Source: Gonatopus flavifemur (lineage: Eukaryota > Arthropoda > Insecta > Hymenoptera > Dryinidae). Taken from it: a stretch of 64,000 nt of DNA. The stretch is from contig JAFFJZ010000001.1 in the NCBI GenBank assembly GCA_018340375.1, forward strand, positions 78,856,001 through 78,920,000. The letters are read 5' to 3'. The notes beneath the pieces were generated by a model. The model was not told where the DNA came from, made no database searches, and saw only the letters and a program-made list of their open reading frames with translations. This document shows positions 39,622-50,954 of this stretch, one piece after another; position 1 is the stretch's first letter, and every line of letters starts with the position of its first letter. A program made the position numbers and the translations under genes.

Positions 39622-42542
39622 AAACAATTGCTTACATTCAGGGTCATTACAATTTTTCAAATGGTCCTGCCTGTTTGACAGATTTCAAACAGTATTGATT
39701 TGGATGGACAGACGCGTGGTTTTGAACTAGTATTATGTCAATCGATACTATTTGGACAAGTTTGGGATGCCAGAGTTTACCATACTAGGCGCAGATAAAC
39801 GAAAAGTACTGACTCGGTTATGAATGTTATACCGGCCCTTATGTGAAATGATGTTACCATCACCCTTGGATTTGCCAGTATTGACAATTCTAGCAGTAAT
39901 ACTGAAAAATAGATGGGGAAGAACACTCTGAAGAATAATTCTTGAATTTCCCCCTCAAATATGGTAGCAGCGAAGCAAAGATGAACTTTCATCATTCAGT
40001 GGGGTTTTCCTTCACTTTCTTGAAGGCTCAACAGCCAAAAAGTAGAATAATATCACAAGGGGTAGGAAAAAAAATCTTATATTTAGTGAAAAAATAATGC
40101 TGCCACGACTTTTACTCTACTATTACTACTATCCACTCTGCACTCAAATTTGAAATTTTTCAACTTTTCTATGAGTTCAGTTTTCATTAATTTTAGAGGA
40201 AAGAAAATTTTACTAGATGCCACCCTTTAAGCACTTGTGTCTCCTGAAGTCTATCGTGTAAAATCGATAGAGTCGTTTTTTCCTCAAATGCTAATGAGGT
40301 GCCCATTAAAGTTGAATGTTTCCCATTGCACAACCTGTTGAATGTAAAATGTTTTATTGTAATGACTGCTTATTTGATATCGAAGATTTTAATGCTGGAC
40401 GCAATCGACTGCATGTTTCAAAGAACGATGTATGCAGTGGATCAAAAAATAATTCAGAGAGTCACAAATCGAATATTGCGCAAGAATCGGAGCTCATAGG
40501 GCGAAACTCATGAGGACTTTTTCCTCACTTTGGTGGTGCATTCTATTTGCGATCGTGAAATAATTGTGTTTTCATTAAAAATATGCATTTCTTATTGAAA
40601 CTGTATTTTTTCAGGAGTTCTTGGGTCCTTCAAGACTATGGAACGATCATTTGATCCCAAAAAATCTTTCGCGACTTCTCGAGAGGTCCTGAGGTTCATT
40701 CTAACAGCGAAATCTAATTTCGGGATGTACAAGTTGATTTGGCTGCCTCAAATATGTGAATGATACATTATCATCAAAATTTGATATCAACTACCGGGAC
40801 TTGATAATGACAATTAAAGTACAGTAACTATAATTAAAGGCCCTAGTTATGAATGTCGGTAATTATAACTAAGTATCTATTCCGTCATATCGCACTATTA
40901 GATTTGGTAACCATGTAACCAAGTGCTGGTGACTGTAACTAAATTGTTTTCTCGATGTACTATTCTACCGAAACAACGAATTCTTCATTATTTCATCAAA
41001 CAATTTACCGCCGAGGCCAATTTTTTCCGCATTTTTGGACTTCCGCTTTGAAGTTTTCAATTTTATACACAGGTCAATTAGATTTTGTTGTAAGAGTTTA
41101 TTTGTTTGAACGTGTATGATTGCTTTCAAACCTCAAATCACCTCCCAACTGAGTTTCAATGAATTCTCCCGAAAGGTTTATCTAAATCAAAATTAATTTG
41201 AATATAATACATTCATTCGTTAGAATTGCGAAATTCTCTTGTTTGCGTATCGTATAATTACAAGCCTATCGTTTCATGAATAACGACATCTTGAACTAGA
41301 AAGGAAAGTAATTCATTAAATGTTATAAAGATAACACAAATAACAAGGTGCGTGATACTTTATCATATAAAATATAATTAATATTACCAGAAGAATTACA
41401 TCACATCCTGTTTATGATTTTTATTGAAGAATAAAGTGAGTTTTATACGAGTGTGAGATCGTTACGAATGACCACGTTCTCTCATGAAGGAACGCAGAAA
41501 TGCAAAATATCGTGTCTAGATATTCAATCTAGTGCATTTTTCGACAGAAATGTTCAACTTAATAAATACAAGCCCATCTAATGAGTATTTGTCATGTATT
41601 CAAAGTAGAGAATCAATTTGTTGACAGGTATTTAGGAAAGCTTTCCATAGCTTTGTTGAACTTGAAAACTTCAAATAAAAATATATAAATGCCTTATTCT
41701 AAAGACGCTTTTGGGTCGAGCATTTTATATTGAAGATGTTTGCATATCTTGAATAATCTCATAATTTCTATAGAAAACATATTTATTTTCGAGTGATATT
41801 GAATGAAATTCGATAACAACTAGATATAAAATTATTCAAGTTTTCAAACAACCCCAACCCCTAATCTTGAATCGATTAGTCAGTGAACGTAAATATTTCT
41901 TTTTTCTTAAATAAATGTTCACTCTTGAATTATTTCATTCATACAATAGAAGAATTCCCCTTTGAACATTATCTTTCAAAAAAATTGCCGTGTAGTTCAT
42001 GTAAAATGAAAACTGATTTTTCATTACTAGGATTTTACTGCGGAATTCTTTCTGCGTGAAATCAAAAGAAAACAGCAACATTTAATTGTATTCAAATTGG
42101 TGGGTTCATTTCTAAGTTCATATTATTACCAATATGTAATGAGAATTATTGCCGTCAGACACCGTTCTTTATATAGGTATAACCCGTCATACACGAGTAT
42201 ACGATTACCCATTGAAGTTACAGTTACGCTGGAGGGCTATCGTGATTCGGTTTTAAGCTGTTGATGGATTTTTTCTCATATATTCCGCACCTTGATTAAT
42301 ATTTTAGATAAGTATTCCAGTCAGTTACTACGTAACACTATTATTAAGAGCAATATATATTATGGAAATGCACCTATACGCGTACAAGCTTATATAAATT
42401 CATGATTCATGAGAATTTGTACATCTTTAATTTTATTGTCGATTTGACCAATGTTGCAACCACTCGATATCATGATATTTTTTTCAAAATGCTCAAGTGT
42501 GATCCAATAATGATTAAATAAAAAATTTCATGAGATTAGTGA

Positions 42543-42693
42543 TGAGCGGTTGATAGTAATATCGATAGTTTTCTACAGAAAATTTGTCGAGTTTATATTG
42601 AATTTTATAGAGTTTCGATCGAGGTTGTATGAAATTCAATATAAACTTCACAACTTTTCTATAAAAAACTATCGATAGTACTATCTATTGCTT
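42543..42693. repeat. Long near-perfect palindrome without spacer
   Basis: Two arms of about 75 bases meet at TCGATCGA (42615-42622). Both read inward as GATAGTAnTATCGATAGTTT, then TTTATATTGAATTT towards the centre, at about 80-85 percent identity. There is no coding capacity or clear target duplication. It could be a foldback element or a MITE that lost its interior. Confidence 0.65.
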
Positions 42694-43044
42694 ATTGCTA
42701 CATAAAATTCTCTGTGGGAATTGGCATATAATTTTTATTAATTTCATATGCTTTCCATTTTGGAATTGTGAATGTACAGAACGGGGATGGACAAGTCCCA
42801 ATACATTTTTACTTCAGTATTTCCATTTTTTCTTCAAAATTAATTGTGTTATAGGAATTATTCATTTTCGGATCATCGAAGGTGGTGGATGGGGGCTCAT
42901 TCAACCACCATCCACCTGCAGAATTGGTCATTTTCATTAATTAAACAAAATACTCATGAAAAGAGTATTCATGAGTACAAATATATTATGACCTGCGCAT
43001 CCTTGTGGAATAATTTTTCAATGGATTTTTTTTTTCTTTCTCAT

Positions 43045-43122
43045 AGATTATCGATTGATAGATATTAGATAATCATATATGAATTATATATAATTTTGAA
43101 AATTTTTCCATTCGGTTTGTCA
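43045..43122. repeat. AT-palindromic element, copy 4 (partial)
   Basis: GAATTATATATAATTTTGAA followed by AATTTTTCCATTCGG matches the right half of the family. Confidence 0.4.
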
Positions 43123-44525
43123 TCTAAAACTTACTCAAATAAACAAGAATAATTTGATATAAAAACTAGAATCCATAGTGAATCGGATTAAAGTTTTCTG
43201 AAATGAATGTTTTCATTGGAAAATGATTGTGTGAGGTACACAGAGTGAAGAACATGCGAAATTTTCCCTCACTTCAGTGGTGGATTCAATCCTCTGATCG
43301 TGAAGGAATTGCTCATTCATTAAAAATAAGGAATTTGTCCTCCAGTTTGAGAATCTCTTCCGTTCTTTCGGTGTGGTATCATCCAAAAAGTGAGAGAAAA
43401 CTCCATCAAACCAGGGTGAAAAGTTTCCTATTAAGGGTGCAACTTTACTGCCATCGTACATTGGGGGAGAATCGCGACAGCGTGTTTACAGTGCACTTCA
43501 GACCCCTTTACAGTTTACATGGAGATTTTCTTTTAACTCTATCCAAAATCATGTAGAAAGTATATTCTATCCAGCAATTTTCTAATGCAGGATTTAACAT
43601 AATTTATACAGGATTTCTGTATGGATAAACGACTGACTGCGGGTATAGATACTTCGTTCTAAAACAAACGCTCCTGGAGAAAGAGTTGATACATGATCAG
43701 TGACACATTTTCAAAGCTGAAATTATGAATGAAACGAAGATATAAATACCACAGTAGTTGCGTTTAGAAAAAGACAGAGATCACGAAGAATGAACGCAGA
43801 ATTTATAAGATATGAAACCATAATTGCGTTGAAATATGAGAAATCATTTATTACACATAGTAGAGAGAGTTCATTTATATTCTTAGTTCCTTTTTTCACG
43901 CACTGGGCATTAAAAAGAGAATAATATCTTTGAAAAGCAGGAGAAAGGGAGAGAAGGCTGTATTTTTCAATTTAAAACACTGAAATTGTTGAAACAAGAG
44001 ATGTCATATTTTCCACCTTCGTAAATGAATCTTCATGAGTTGAAAGCTCTCTTAAAGGGACTAGAAACGAAGTTTCCAGTTTATAATGAAGCTTTATGAA
44101 AAACAGCAGTGGTCCTAGGAAGACCATCATGTACAGATATTATATGTTACAAAGCCGAGTAGAAATTTGCTCAGATAAACTTCAGGGTTTTACGAGGTAA
44201 GCCATTTTCCACATACCGGACTAACGTTTACCCTACAATTCATACGTTTTCACTCTCGGATGCACGCATACATCCATTCTCTCCAATTTATAAAGGATCA
44301 TCAGAATTTTCGTATATGAACTCACCTCGGAGTTGACAAGAAATAAGATGGGCATCATTCATTGACCATGTCAAAGCAACGCTCAGGAATCCAATCGAAT
44401 TAGTAAAGAATCAAGATCATTATTCACCTCAATGCACGAGAGCAAAAAGTCAAGACCCGGAGTGTTCATATACTGTGATGACTTGAAAATCATGTTAATA
44501 AATAATTTCTATGAGTTTAATAGTA

Positions 44526-44734
44526 CACTGAGAGGAATTTCTGTAGTCACTATTAGTAGTGAAATATCTCAACTAAACATTCGTAATGAGAGCTACTAAA
44601 AATTTGGTTGATTCATCACTTAATTGTATCAACTATACTTTCTTGGTTGAATGAATCAAATTCCCAGTAGCTTTTACTACGAATATTTGGTTGAGGCGTT
44701 TTAGTTACAGCAACTTCATAAATTTCTCTCAGTA
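44526..44734. mobile_element. MITE E, CACTGAGAG ends
   Basis: A 209-bp element starts CACTGAGAGGAATTTCTG and ends AATTTCTCTCAGTA, with TA on both sides. The arms pair imperfectly over about 75 bases, sharing CTCAACTAAACATTCGTA against CTCAACCAAATATTCGTA. It is non-coding. The end sequence matches MITE F at the window edge. Confidence 0.7.
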
Positions 44735-45125
44735 TACTTCATTGACATCATGACACTTCACTTTCTTAATCTCAGGGTTGCTTTAATGCAGCGAAGATGA
44801 AAATTGGCTTATCTAAGACTCTGTCTTGGCTTGGAACACTCCAATTTGTTCCAAGGCAAGGCCTCAGAACCAAAGAATTTCAGTTCTAGCAGGGATTAAT
44901 CATGGGAATCCTGATATTTATAATATAGATATAAGCCAGTATTTTTGCGGGTTCCCTCTTTTTTATAAATTCCGTCAGTATACTTTTATCACTTCGACAT
45001 CCATTGTATTTATACATGTTTCATATACTTATTTTTTGTTGTAAAAGTATTACATAAGTTCCCTATAAGAAGTGGAAAAAAAAGGATACCGCGTTTGCTT
45101 TGAAAGAAATTCAATGCTTGCAGCT

Positions 45126-45235
45126 ACCTGAGTAGAAGAATTGTTTAAATTATATTCAATTTATGTATAACTTATATAAAAACTTTATGGAATGATAAAT
45201 TATGTATAATTTCAAAAGTTGTCTCATTCGGGTGA
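45126..45235. repeat. AT-palindromic element, copy 5
   Basis: The left edge ACCTGAGTAGAAGAATT mirrors the right edge AAAAGTTGTCTCATTCGGGT. The interior is AATTTATGTATAACTTATAT-type. Both terminal inverted repeats are still visible. Confidence 0.55.
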
Positions 45236-45954
45236 CAGGGCTAATAGTCCTAGATGTATCATCGTTTAGTCTATACTTCTATCAATGAACCTTGGATAAA
45301 CTGAGAAATTGAAAAAATCGTCAGTATATTCCAGAGTTTTTTCAAAAATATTAAAAAAACAAATTTTTCACTAGAACAAATCTTGTTATAGTACGATGTT
45401 GAACAAGTACACAGTCTAAATAATTTTGAAACGATGCTTCATGAGCGTTCAATAAGAGGTACTCGTATCAAAACACCGGAAAATTCAATTCCGGGAGCTG
45501 GAATTGAGATTTTCGAACACAACCGGACAATATCCATTGCTGACATCTCATCAGCCGATAATCCAACGGTAACAATGATACCCCATTATTGATCTTTTGT
45601 AACACTCCAAATCGTGTTTTCTGGAATGCAATGTAATCACTGGTAAGTGTTTTTTGGTTTCTGTACTCAACAATACCCCTTTGGATAACTGAATTTTCTA
45701 TTCGGCCTGTGGTATTATTCAGCACATGCGTTGTGTACGAGAATTCGAATCTATATATTCTCTAATCGATCCAGTAAGGGTTTCTAAGATGATATTATTT
45801 TATTATTTAGAATTTGATGTTCCACATTTCCTTTCAATTCTCGAATTGTTGGAACTCGAAGTTTTTTTCCTATCAAGAGATTTCCTATATTGAAATCTGC
45901 AAGATGCATTGAAAAATGTAAGAAATTTGAAGTACAACTGTTGTATGAAATGCA

Positions 45955-46008
45955 TTGGATTCAATAAGAATTATATACAATTTATACATAATATTTTCTT
46001 AAGTCGTT
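45955..46008. repeat. AT-palindromic element, fragment
   Basis: GAATTATATACAATTTATAC and flanking bases match the family interior only. Confidence 0.3.
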
Positions 46009-46123
46009 TCCAAATCATTCTTATTGGATGTCGAATGGGGGGTTCAAATTGAAAATTACTTATATAAGCCTCCGTTAATCCAATCATTCCAGTGTTCTGA
46101 AAACCAAAGAGAATTCATCGGTT

Positions 46124-46238
46124 AACCGAGTGGAGAAATTTTTTAAATTTCATACAACTTATGTATAACTTGCATGAAAAGCCTATATTGAATTTTATAT
46201 GAGTTATATGTAAAGTTGAATATGTCTTCCCTCGGGTA
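46124..46238. repeat. AT-palindromic element, copy 6
   Basis: The left edge AACCGAGTGGAGAAATTTTT mirrors the right edge TGTCTTCCCTCGGGT. The interior is ACTTATGTATAACTTGCATG-type. This is one of the clearest copies for defining the ends. Confidence 0.6.
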
Positions 46239-46679
46239 ACATAGGGAGGTTGTCGCTGAAGAGATTCAGTTCCCACAGCACGAGTTGAGCAAGAATTTTT
46301 TTCAACCTCCTCCTCAACTGGGGTGTTATACGGGAGAAGAAGGTCCAGTCGAGATTAGAAATTTGGGAAATCAATTAAATTGAATCCATGATTCGTTGAA
46401 TATGAAAACGATTTGAAAAGATACATTTTCTAATTAGCAGGGAGATCGTAAAATACATAATCAGGGAATCATACGATTCCGTACACCGATACATCCCCTT
46501 AAATCATCCTCATCGAAAACATTTTGAACATAAGATAAAACCTATCATCCGTCAGCGAACGTAAAACACTCGATACATATTCCGAATGTTATTGCAGTTG
46601 TTCCACATGAAAAGATGCAGGCTCCGTTGACAAGGAATCAAATACTTGTGTTCAGGTTTTTAATATTCGTTTGTATATA

Positions 46680-47411
46680 CACATGTACGAGCGTATAAGT
46701 TGACGATATTTGACGCGAGTGGGGATAACGAGAAGTATCGAGGGTGGGAGACCCGCGACGGGTTTGGGGAGGGTGGTGACGGTGTTGCTGGGTTGCCGGG
46801 TGGCTGGAGTACCCGACTGTGAGTACAACCGAACAATCTGTAGAAGCTTGTCCAGGACAGGAGAGAAGTCCGTAGATCAGCCAATCAGATAGGCATACCC
46901 CCTCTCGTCCATTGTCACAAAATGGCGGCCTTAAATCAGTCTGACTCCGCCTATTGCTCTCCCCCACCTCTAGCGCCTCTAGCGGTGGCTCATGAAAAAC
47001 TCCGCCTATCGATTCATTTTTACCTCTGCCTTCCTCTTTCCCTCGCTCGCTCTTCGTTCCTCTCCGTCCCAACTCGTTCCTCTTTCCGTTTCTCATATCA
47101 TGTCTCTTTTTCACCCTTCCCTCTCTCGAAATCCTATCTTTTTCTCTTCCATCTCTTTCCTTCTCTCATCCTTCCCCACTTTCACGAGTGATTTCTTTTT
47201 TTGTGTTTTGCATTTTTCACTTCTCGCATGACCATACGGAAAAATGCTCGAATATCTTTTGTCAATTCAGCGGGATGCGTTTCGTTGTTTCATGAATTTT
47301 TGAACTCGTTTCATTCAATTCTCGGAACAAAGAGCACTCTCTTGTGTATTACAGCGGCGATCAACTTTTGACTGGAAATCGGTGTGGGTTAACGTTCGAG
47401 GGGAATAGGCG

Positions 47412-47449
<38 letters not shown>

Positions 47450-47450
47450 A
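46680..47450. promoter_or_regulatory. GC-richer island with Pho/YY1-type site, CCAAT box and (GA)13
   Basis: The island contains CCAATCAG at 46881-46888, AAAATGGCGGC at 46919-46929 (matching the YY1/Pho consensus), an initiator match TCAGTC at 46936-46941 on the plus strand, a long pyrimidine-rich stretch to 47.2 kb, and (GA)13 at 47417-47442. A 158-codon minus-strand frame across it is low-complexity without motifs. It is likely a promoter, enhancer or Polycomb-type element; which transcript it serves is unknown. Confidence 0.4.
47417..47442. repeat. (GA)13 microsatellite
   Basis: Thirteen uninterrupted GA units at the right edge of the GC-richer island; a potential GAGA-factor target. Confidence 0.9.
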
Positions 47451-48078
47451 TTCGCCGGTCGGTGAACGTATTCGGCGTGATTTCACAATTTCAAAAAGGA
47501 TTTAACTGGAAGTTTTTTTGTTGAGGTTTGGGCTTAAGAACAAGGCGTTTGGTCCTAATAATTATTTTACAAATGTGAACATTAATCATGAGAGAGAATA
47601 GATGTCACTGTTAATGACATGAGATTTATACGTAGGGATCTTAAAGAGGCATATTCAAAGGAAAATTTTATTACTCCACATGTTTTATCCGTAACATAAT
47701 ATTTTGAAGAATTGAACCATGTTCAAATGTGGAACTCCCACTTTTCAAATAGCCGCAATTCCATTTGAGAAATAGAATAATTGTATTCTAGTTATACAGG
47801 ATCGATTTTGGGTCTCCAGTCTTCGGTGTTTTCATACGGAACTGACATTGGTTCAATCTTGGGCTCAGATGAACGAGATGTGGCCGATGTTGAGTTGATA
47901 ATCCTATCGTTTCAACATAATCGGAAATTGAATGTTTTAGATCTACGCGGAGAACGAGAAAGTATGAAAAGTTACTACTTTTTTACTGAATTAGCAGAAT
48001 AAGTGAAAATATCGCTGTTATTGCTAGACAATGTGGTACGAGTTCGTACTCAATCGGACGTAAGGTTACGCACGTATT

Positions 48079-48191
48079 CTAAGGATGTTATGCAGAGTCA
48101 GATCTGGGACTAGGACAGGTTCTACGAAATGTATAAGCTCATGGGCTGGGACTATCTCCAGTCTCAGACCTGACTCTGCATACCGCCTTAA
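48079..48191. repeat. Small inverted repeat (MITE-like)
   Basis: TATGCAGAGTCAGATCTGGG on the left and TATGCAGAGTCAGGTCTGAG as the inverse of the right arm give about 31-bp arms around a 50-base centre. The flanking AAGGATG words continue the symmetry weakly. Confidence 0.5.
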
Positions 48192-49075
48192 AGGATGTTT
48201 GGAAAATCATATATTTTCACTACCCTGTCTAACGATAACATTGGTATTTTCACTTATCCTACCGATTTCGCAGAAATGTAGTGATTTTTGAAACATTCTT
48301 TCTCTCCGTGTATCTACGTTGTGATATCCCAACCGGATGTGATCACATGATCTGTCAAAAATATCTGAAATGAGGCGTACCTGAGGTGGAAAATGGTTCA
48401 CGAGATAGTGTCTAAGAAATTTTGGAAACTTCAAGAATTGACAGAAGATGCTGTGAAAATTCTCTAACAATCTACTTTTCTTCTGAGATCTTTCAAAGGC
48501 CTGATAAGGATTGAATATGGATAATTTCTGCATCTATCGATTCATTCGTTTTGTTGTAGTGCGTTATGCTTACAGAGTTCTCAAGGTATACCTGTGAACC
48601 AACAAAGTTTATTCTCGTTATCATTCATGCAGCAAACAACATAATCATGAATTCCACGTATTCGAACCTATCTAAAGTGCGTTAAGCGCCACAAGAGGAA
48701 ATTCAAGCGACAAAATTGAGAAAATTCTGCGACCCGATACAATACCACATGTGTAATTTTCCTCCCAATTTCTCTATATTTTATTGGAATAAATTTTTTC
48801 GCTGCTCCGTGGAGCTAATTTGATTTTTCAGAATCTCGATCTCGAAGTTGTAATCGGATCCTGATAAGGTAACCAAGCGTTGCAGCCTATTCAGGACCCG
48901 TACAAGATTAAGGTCCACAGAATGAATTTCTAGCCGAGATAACCCGTATGAATTTGCCATAGAAGGTACTATGATGATATACCATTAACTGAAGTAGGTA
49001 ATATATGCACTAGTACGCGAATGATACAAGCCACTACTTAACCCGATCGCGTACTCATTATAGTCTGCCACGATA

Positions 49076-49095
49076 ATGGCATGGCATGGCATGGC
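49076..49095. repeat. (ATGGC)4 tandem repeat
   Basis: Four perfect pentanucleotide units. Confidence 0.9.
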
Positions 49096-49404
49096 ATCTT
49101 AAAGCTGTACGTGTCTACGTAAACATTGTTGTCACGTGAAGGCTCGGGAATGTACATTGTATTTTTCTTTAAAAGTCATGCTCCTCCATAATAGGCTTTA
49201 CCTCAAAAAAGATATCGTTACTGTAGAATGTTTATTCATTCCTATCTAACTATATTTGGAAATTATTTTCATGCAGGCTGTCTTTTTCAATTGAATTTTA
49301 GATTTTCTTGTCACGTCCGTGTAAAAAATACAAAGTTGTATAATCTGACGATGAGGAGTTCTATTTGCATGTCCGAATTGCCTTTGATGAGAAAATAACT
49401 CTTT

Positions 49405-49738
49405 CCCAATCAGAAAAATCCGTAATATGCCAATGTTGACAACAGGTGCAGTACAGTGCCAGTATTGGGTCTCCAACACTTGGTCAACACGTACGGGATC
49501 AGTACTGGATACATAAAAATACAGTAATATGCCTGTACTGATAAACCAGTACTGAGAAGGTAATACCGGCCAGTTTAAGGTACTAACCCAGTACTGGCCC
49601 TGCACTGATTGCGAATAATGGCAGCAGTACTCAATTCCCAGTACTGAGAAGCGTTATCATTCCAGACAAATGCCAATACCCTGCCAGTCTTGGCTAGTAC
49701 TGGTGCAGTACTGCGCCTGTTGTAAATTTCTGGTTGGG
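49405..49738. mobile_element. Foldback element J rich in AGTACT
   Basis: The left end CCCAATCAGAAA and the right end TTTCTGGTTGGG are inverse. Further in, ACAACAGGTGCAGTAC pairs with ACAACAGGCGCAGTAC. The interior is packed with CAGTACTG-type words; AGTACT occurs seven times in about 330 bp. It is non-coding, with about 20 extra bases in the left arm. Confidence 0.6.
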
Positions 49739-50299
49739 TTGTTAATTGTGAACAATTAGCAAATTGTCGTTTTTTTCCTGATACAAATTACACAATCACT
49801 CATTCATTGAAAAATCTGGAAAATAAACTAATTTCCATATGTATTCTTGGATCATTATCAGTTTTTGATGCCTCAGATAAAATTATGTGAATATTCTAAG
49901 CATGAAATTATAACATAACTAAGAAACACAATGTGGCAAGTTTGGAATAAACTTTAATCAAAAAATATATGTAAGGTATTGAGAAAAAGGGAAAAATATA
50001 TTTTGTACAAAAAATACATATTATTTTGAATGAAAATGAATGTAAAATTTGTAATTTTCATCTAGTTCTTCTTGAATTTCAATATTGAGCATTATAAGAA
50101 TTTATAAGAAGAAGATTTATATATTATTTGCCGTACACAAATTGGAATTTATAACTGTTTTCAGCGAGAAGGATTCCTTGCGATGATTTTTATAAATTGA
50201 AAAATTTAATCAAATTACTGATTCAAGATATTCTTGAATTTAATATTTTCATATTAAATTTAATAAGCGTTTTTAATTTCAATATGGAAATATGAATTT

Positions 50300-50364
50300 T
50301 CATAAAATGTTTATGTAAAAAACTTCATAATATTATTGTTAGGTTTAAGACAGATTTTTCTAAC
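50300..50364. mobile_element. MITE H, partial second copy
   Basis: ATGTTTATGTAAAAAACTTC through TTTAAGACAGATTTTTCTAA matches the right arm of the element at 7011-7230 with very few differences. The left arm is not recognisable. Confidence 0.65.
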
Positions 50365-50368
50365 AGTG

Positions 50369-50618
50369 CACTGTAAAAAATAACCGAAATTTTTCTATAC
50401 GCAGCAACCGAAAAATTCTAATCATGGAATAGGATATCAATTTCCGGTACATTTATATGAAATTCTCCATGAATCTAACTGAAAATTCCGAACTTCATGG
50501 AATTTTTACTATCATTTTCCAGTAAATTTCCGGTAAAATACAAAAAATTCCTGACGCATGTATGTTTAATCACTTCCGAACATTTATGTGAAGTTTCCCG
50601 TAACATTTTTTTATAGTG
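50369..50618. mobile_element. MITE I, CACTGTAAAAAA ends
   Basis: A 250-bp segment starts CACTGTAAAAAATAACCG and ends CGTAACATTTTTTTATAGTG. Terminal symmetry is about 25 bases. The interior has repeated TTCCGGTA / AACCGAAAAT words and no coding potential. It begins 5 bases after the MITE H fragment. Confidence 0.5.
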
Positions 50619-50889
50619 CGCAAACAGACAGTACTTTTTGAATGTGTATACAAACAACTGTGTATTTTTCACAAATTTTTTGACTCGAGGGAGAAATTAT
50701 CGCCTGTGCTACAGTTTCTGTTGAATACTGAATCGTCAAATATTGAGATTTCCTGAAGAAACATTGAATTGCCAAATAATATCTTCTAAATTACTTGCTT
50801 TCTCTACTTGGAGAACTGAGTAATTATCCTCCTGATTCGGTTTTATATCAATGCGCTAAGCAAGGAGTTATTAATATTATGGTAATATA

Positions 50890-50925
50890 CGAGGGTGGAT
50901 TGATAAGTTTCCGGCCTGACCAAGA
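50890..50925 (+). repeat. mariner terminal inverted repeat, left
   Basis: Thirty-six bases identical in inverse orientation to 52147-52182. It lies downstream of the transposase stop. Confidence 0.95.
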
Positions 50926-50954
50926 AAAACAACGTTTTTAAGAATTTTTTTTTT

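Larger units (their letters stand above)
31561..46600. other. AT-rich non-coding stretch with scattered repeats
   Basis: No convincing exon was found in this 15 kb. The start (31695-31721) has a CTTTCTTG-type tandem tract. It contains the MITEs, foldbacks and AT-palindromic copies listed separately, and one GC-richer island at 37.83-38.33 kb. The rest is unremarkable. Confidence 0.5.
47451..49404. other. AT-rich non-coding stretch
   Basis: No gene recognised. It holds a small inverted repeat at 48079-48191 and an (ATGGC)4 tract at 49076-49095. Confidence 0.5.

Noticed and set aside
44824..44858. Short stem CTTGGCTTGGAAC / GTTCCAAGGCAAG
   Set aside because: Stem of about 13 bp with an 11-base loop is too small for a microRNA precursor, and there is no other support.
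46638..47114. 158-codon minus-strand open frame
   Set aside because: Low-complexity, lysine/arginine/glutamate-rich from a purine tract; lies in a promoter-like island and has no recognisable domain.
48296..48309. TTCTCTCCGTG followed by TA, like the right end of a CACGGAGAG MITE
   Set aside because: No left partner upstream within a plausible distance; possibly a solo relic.
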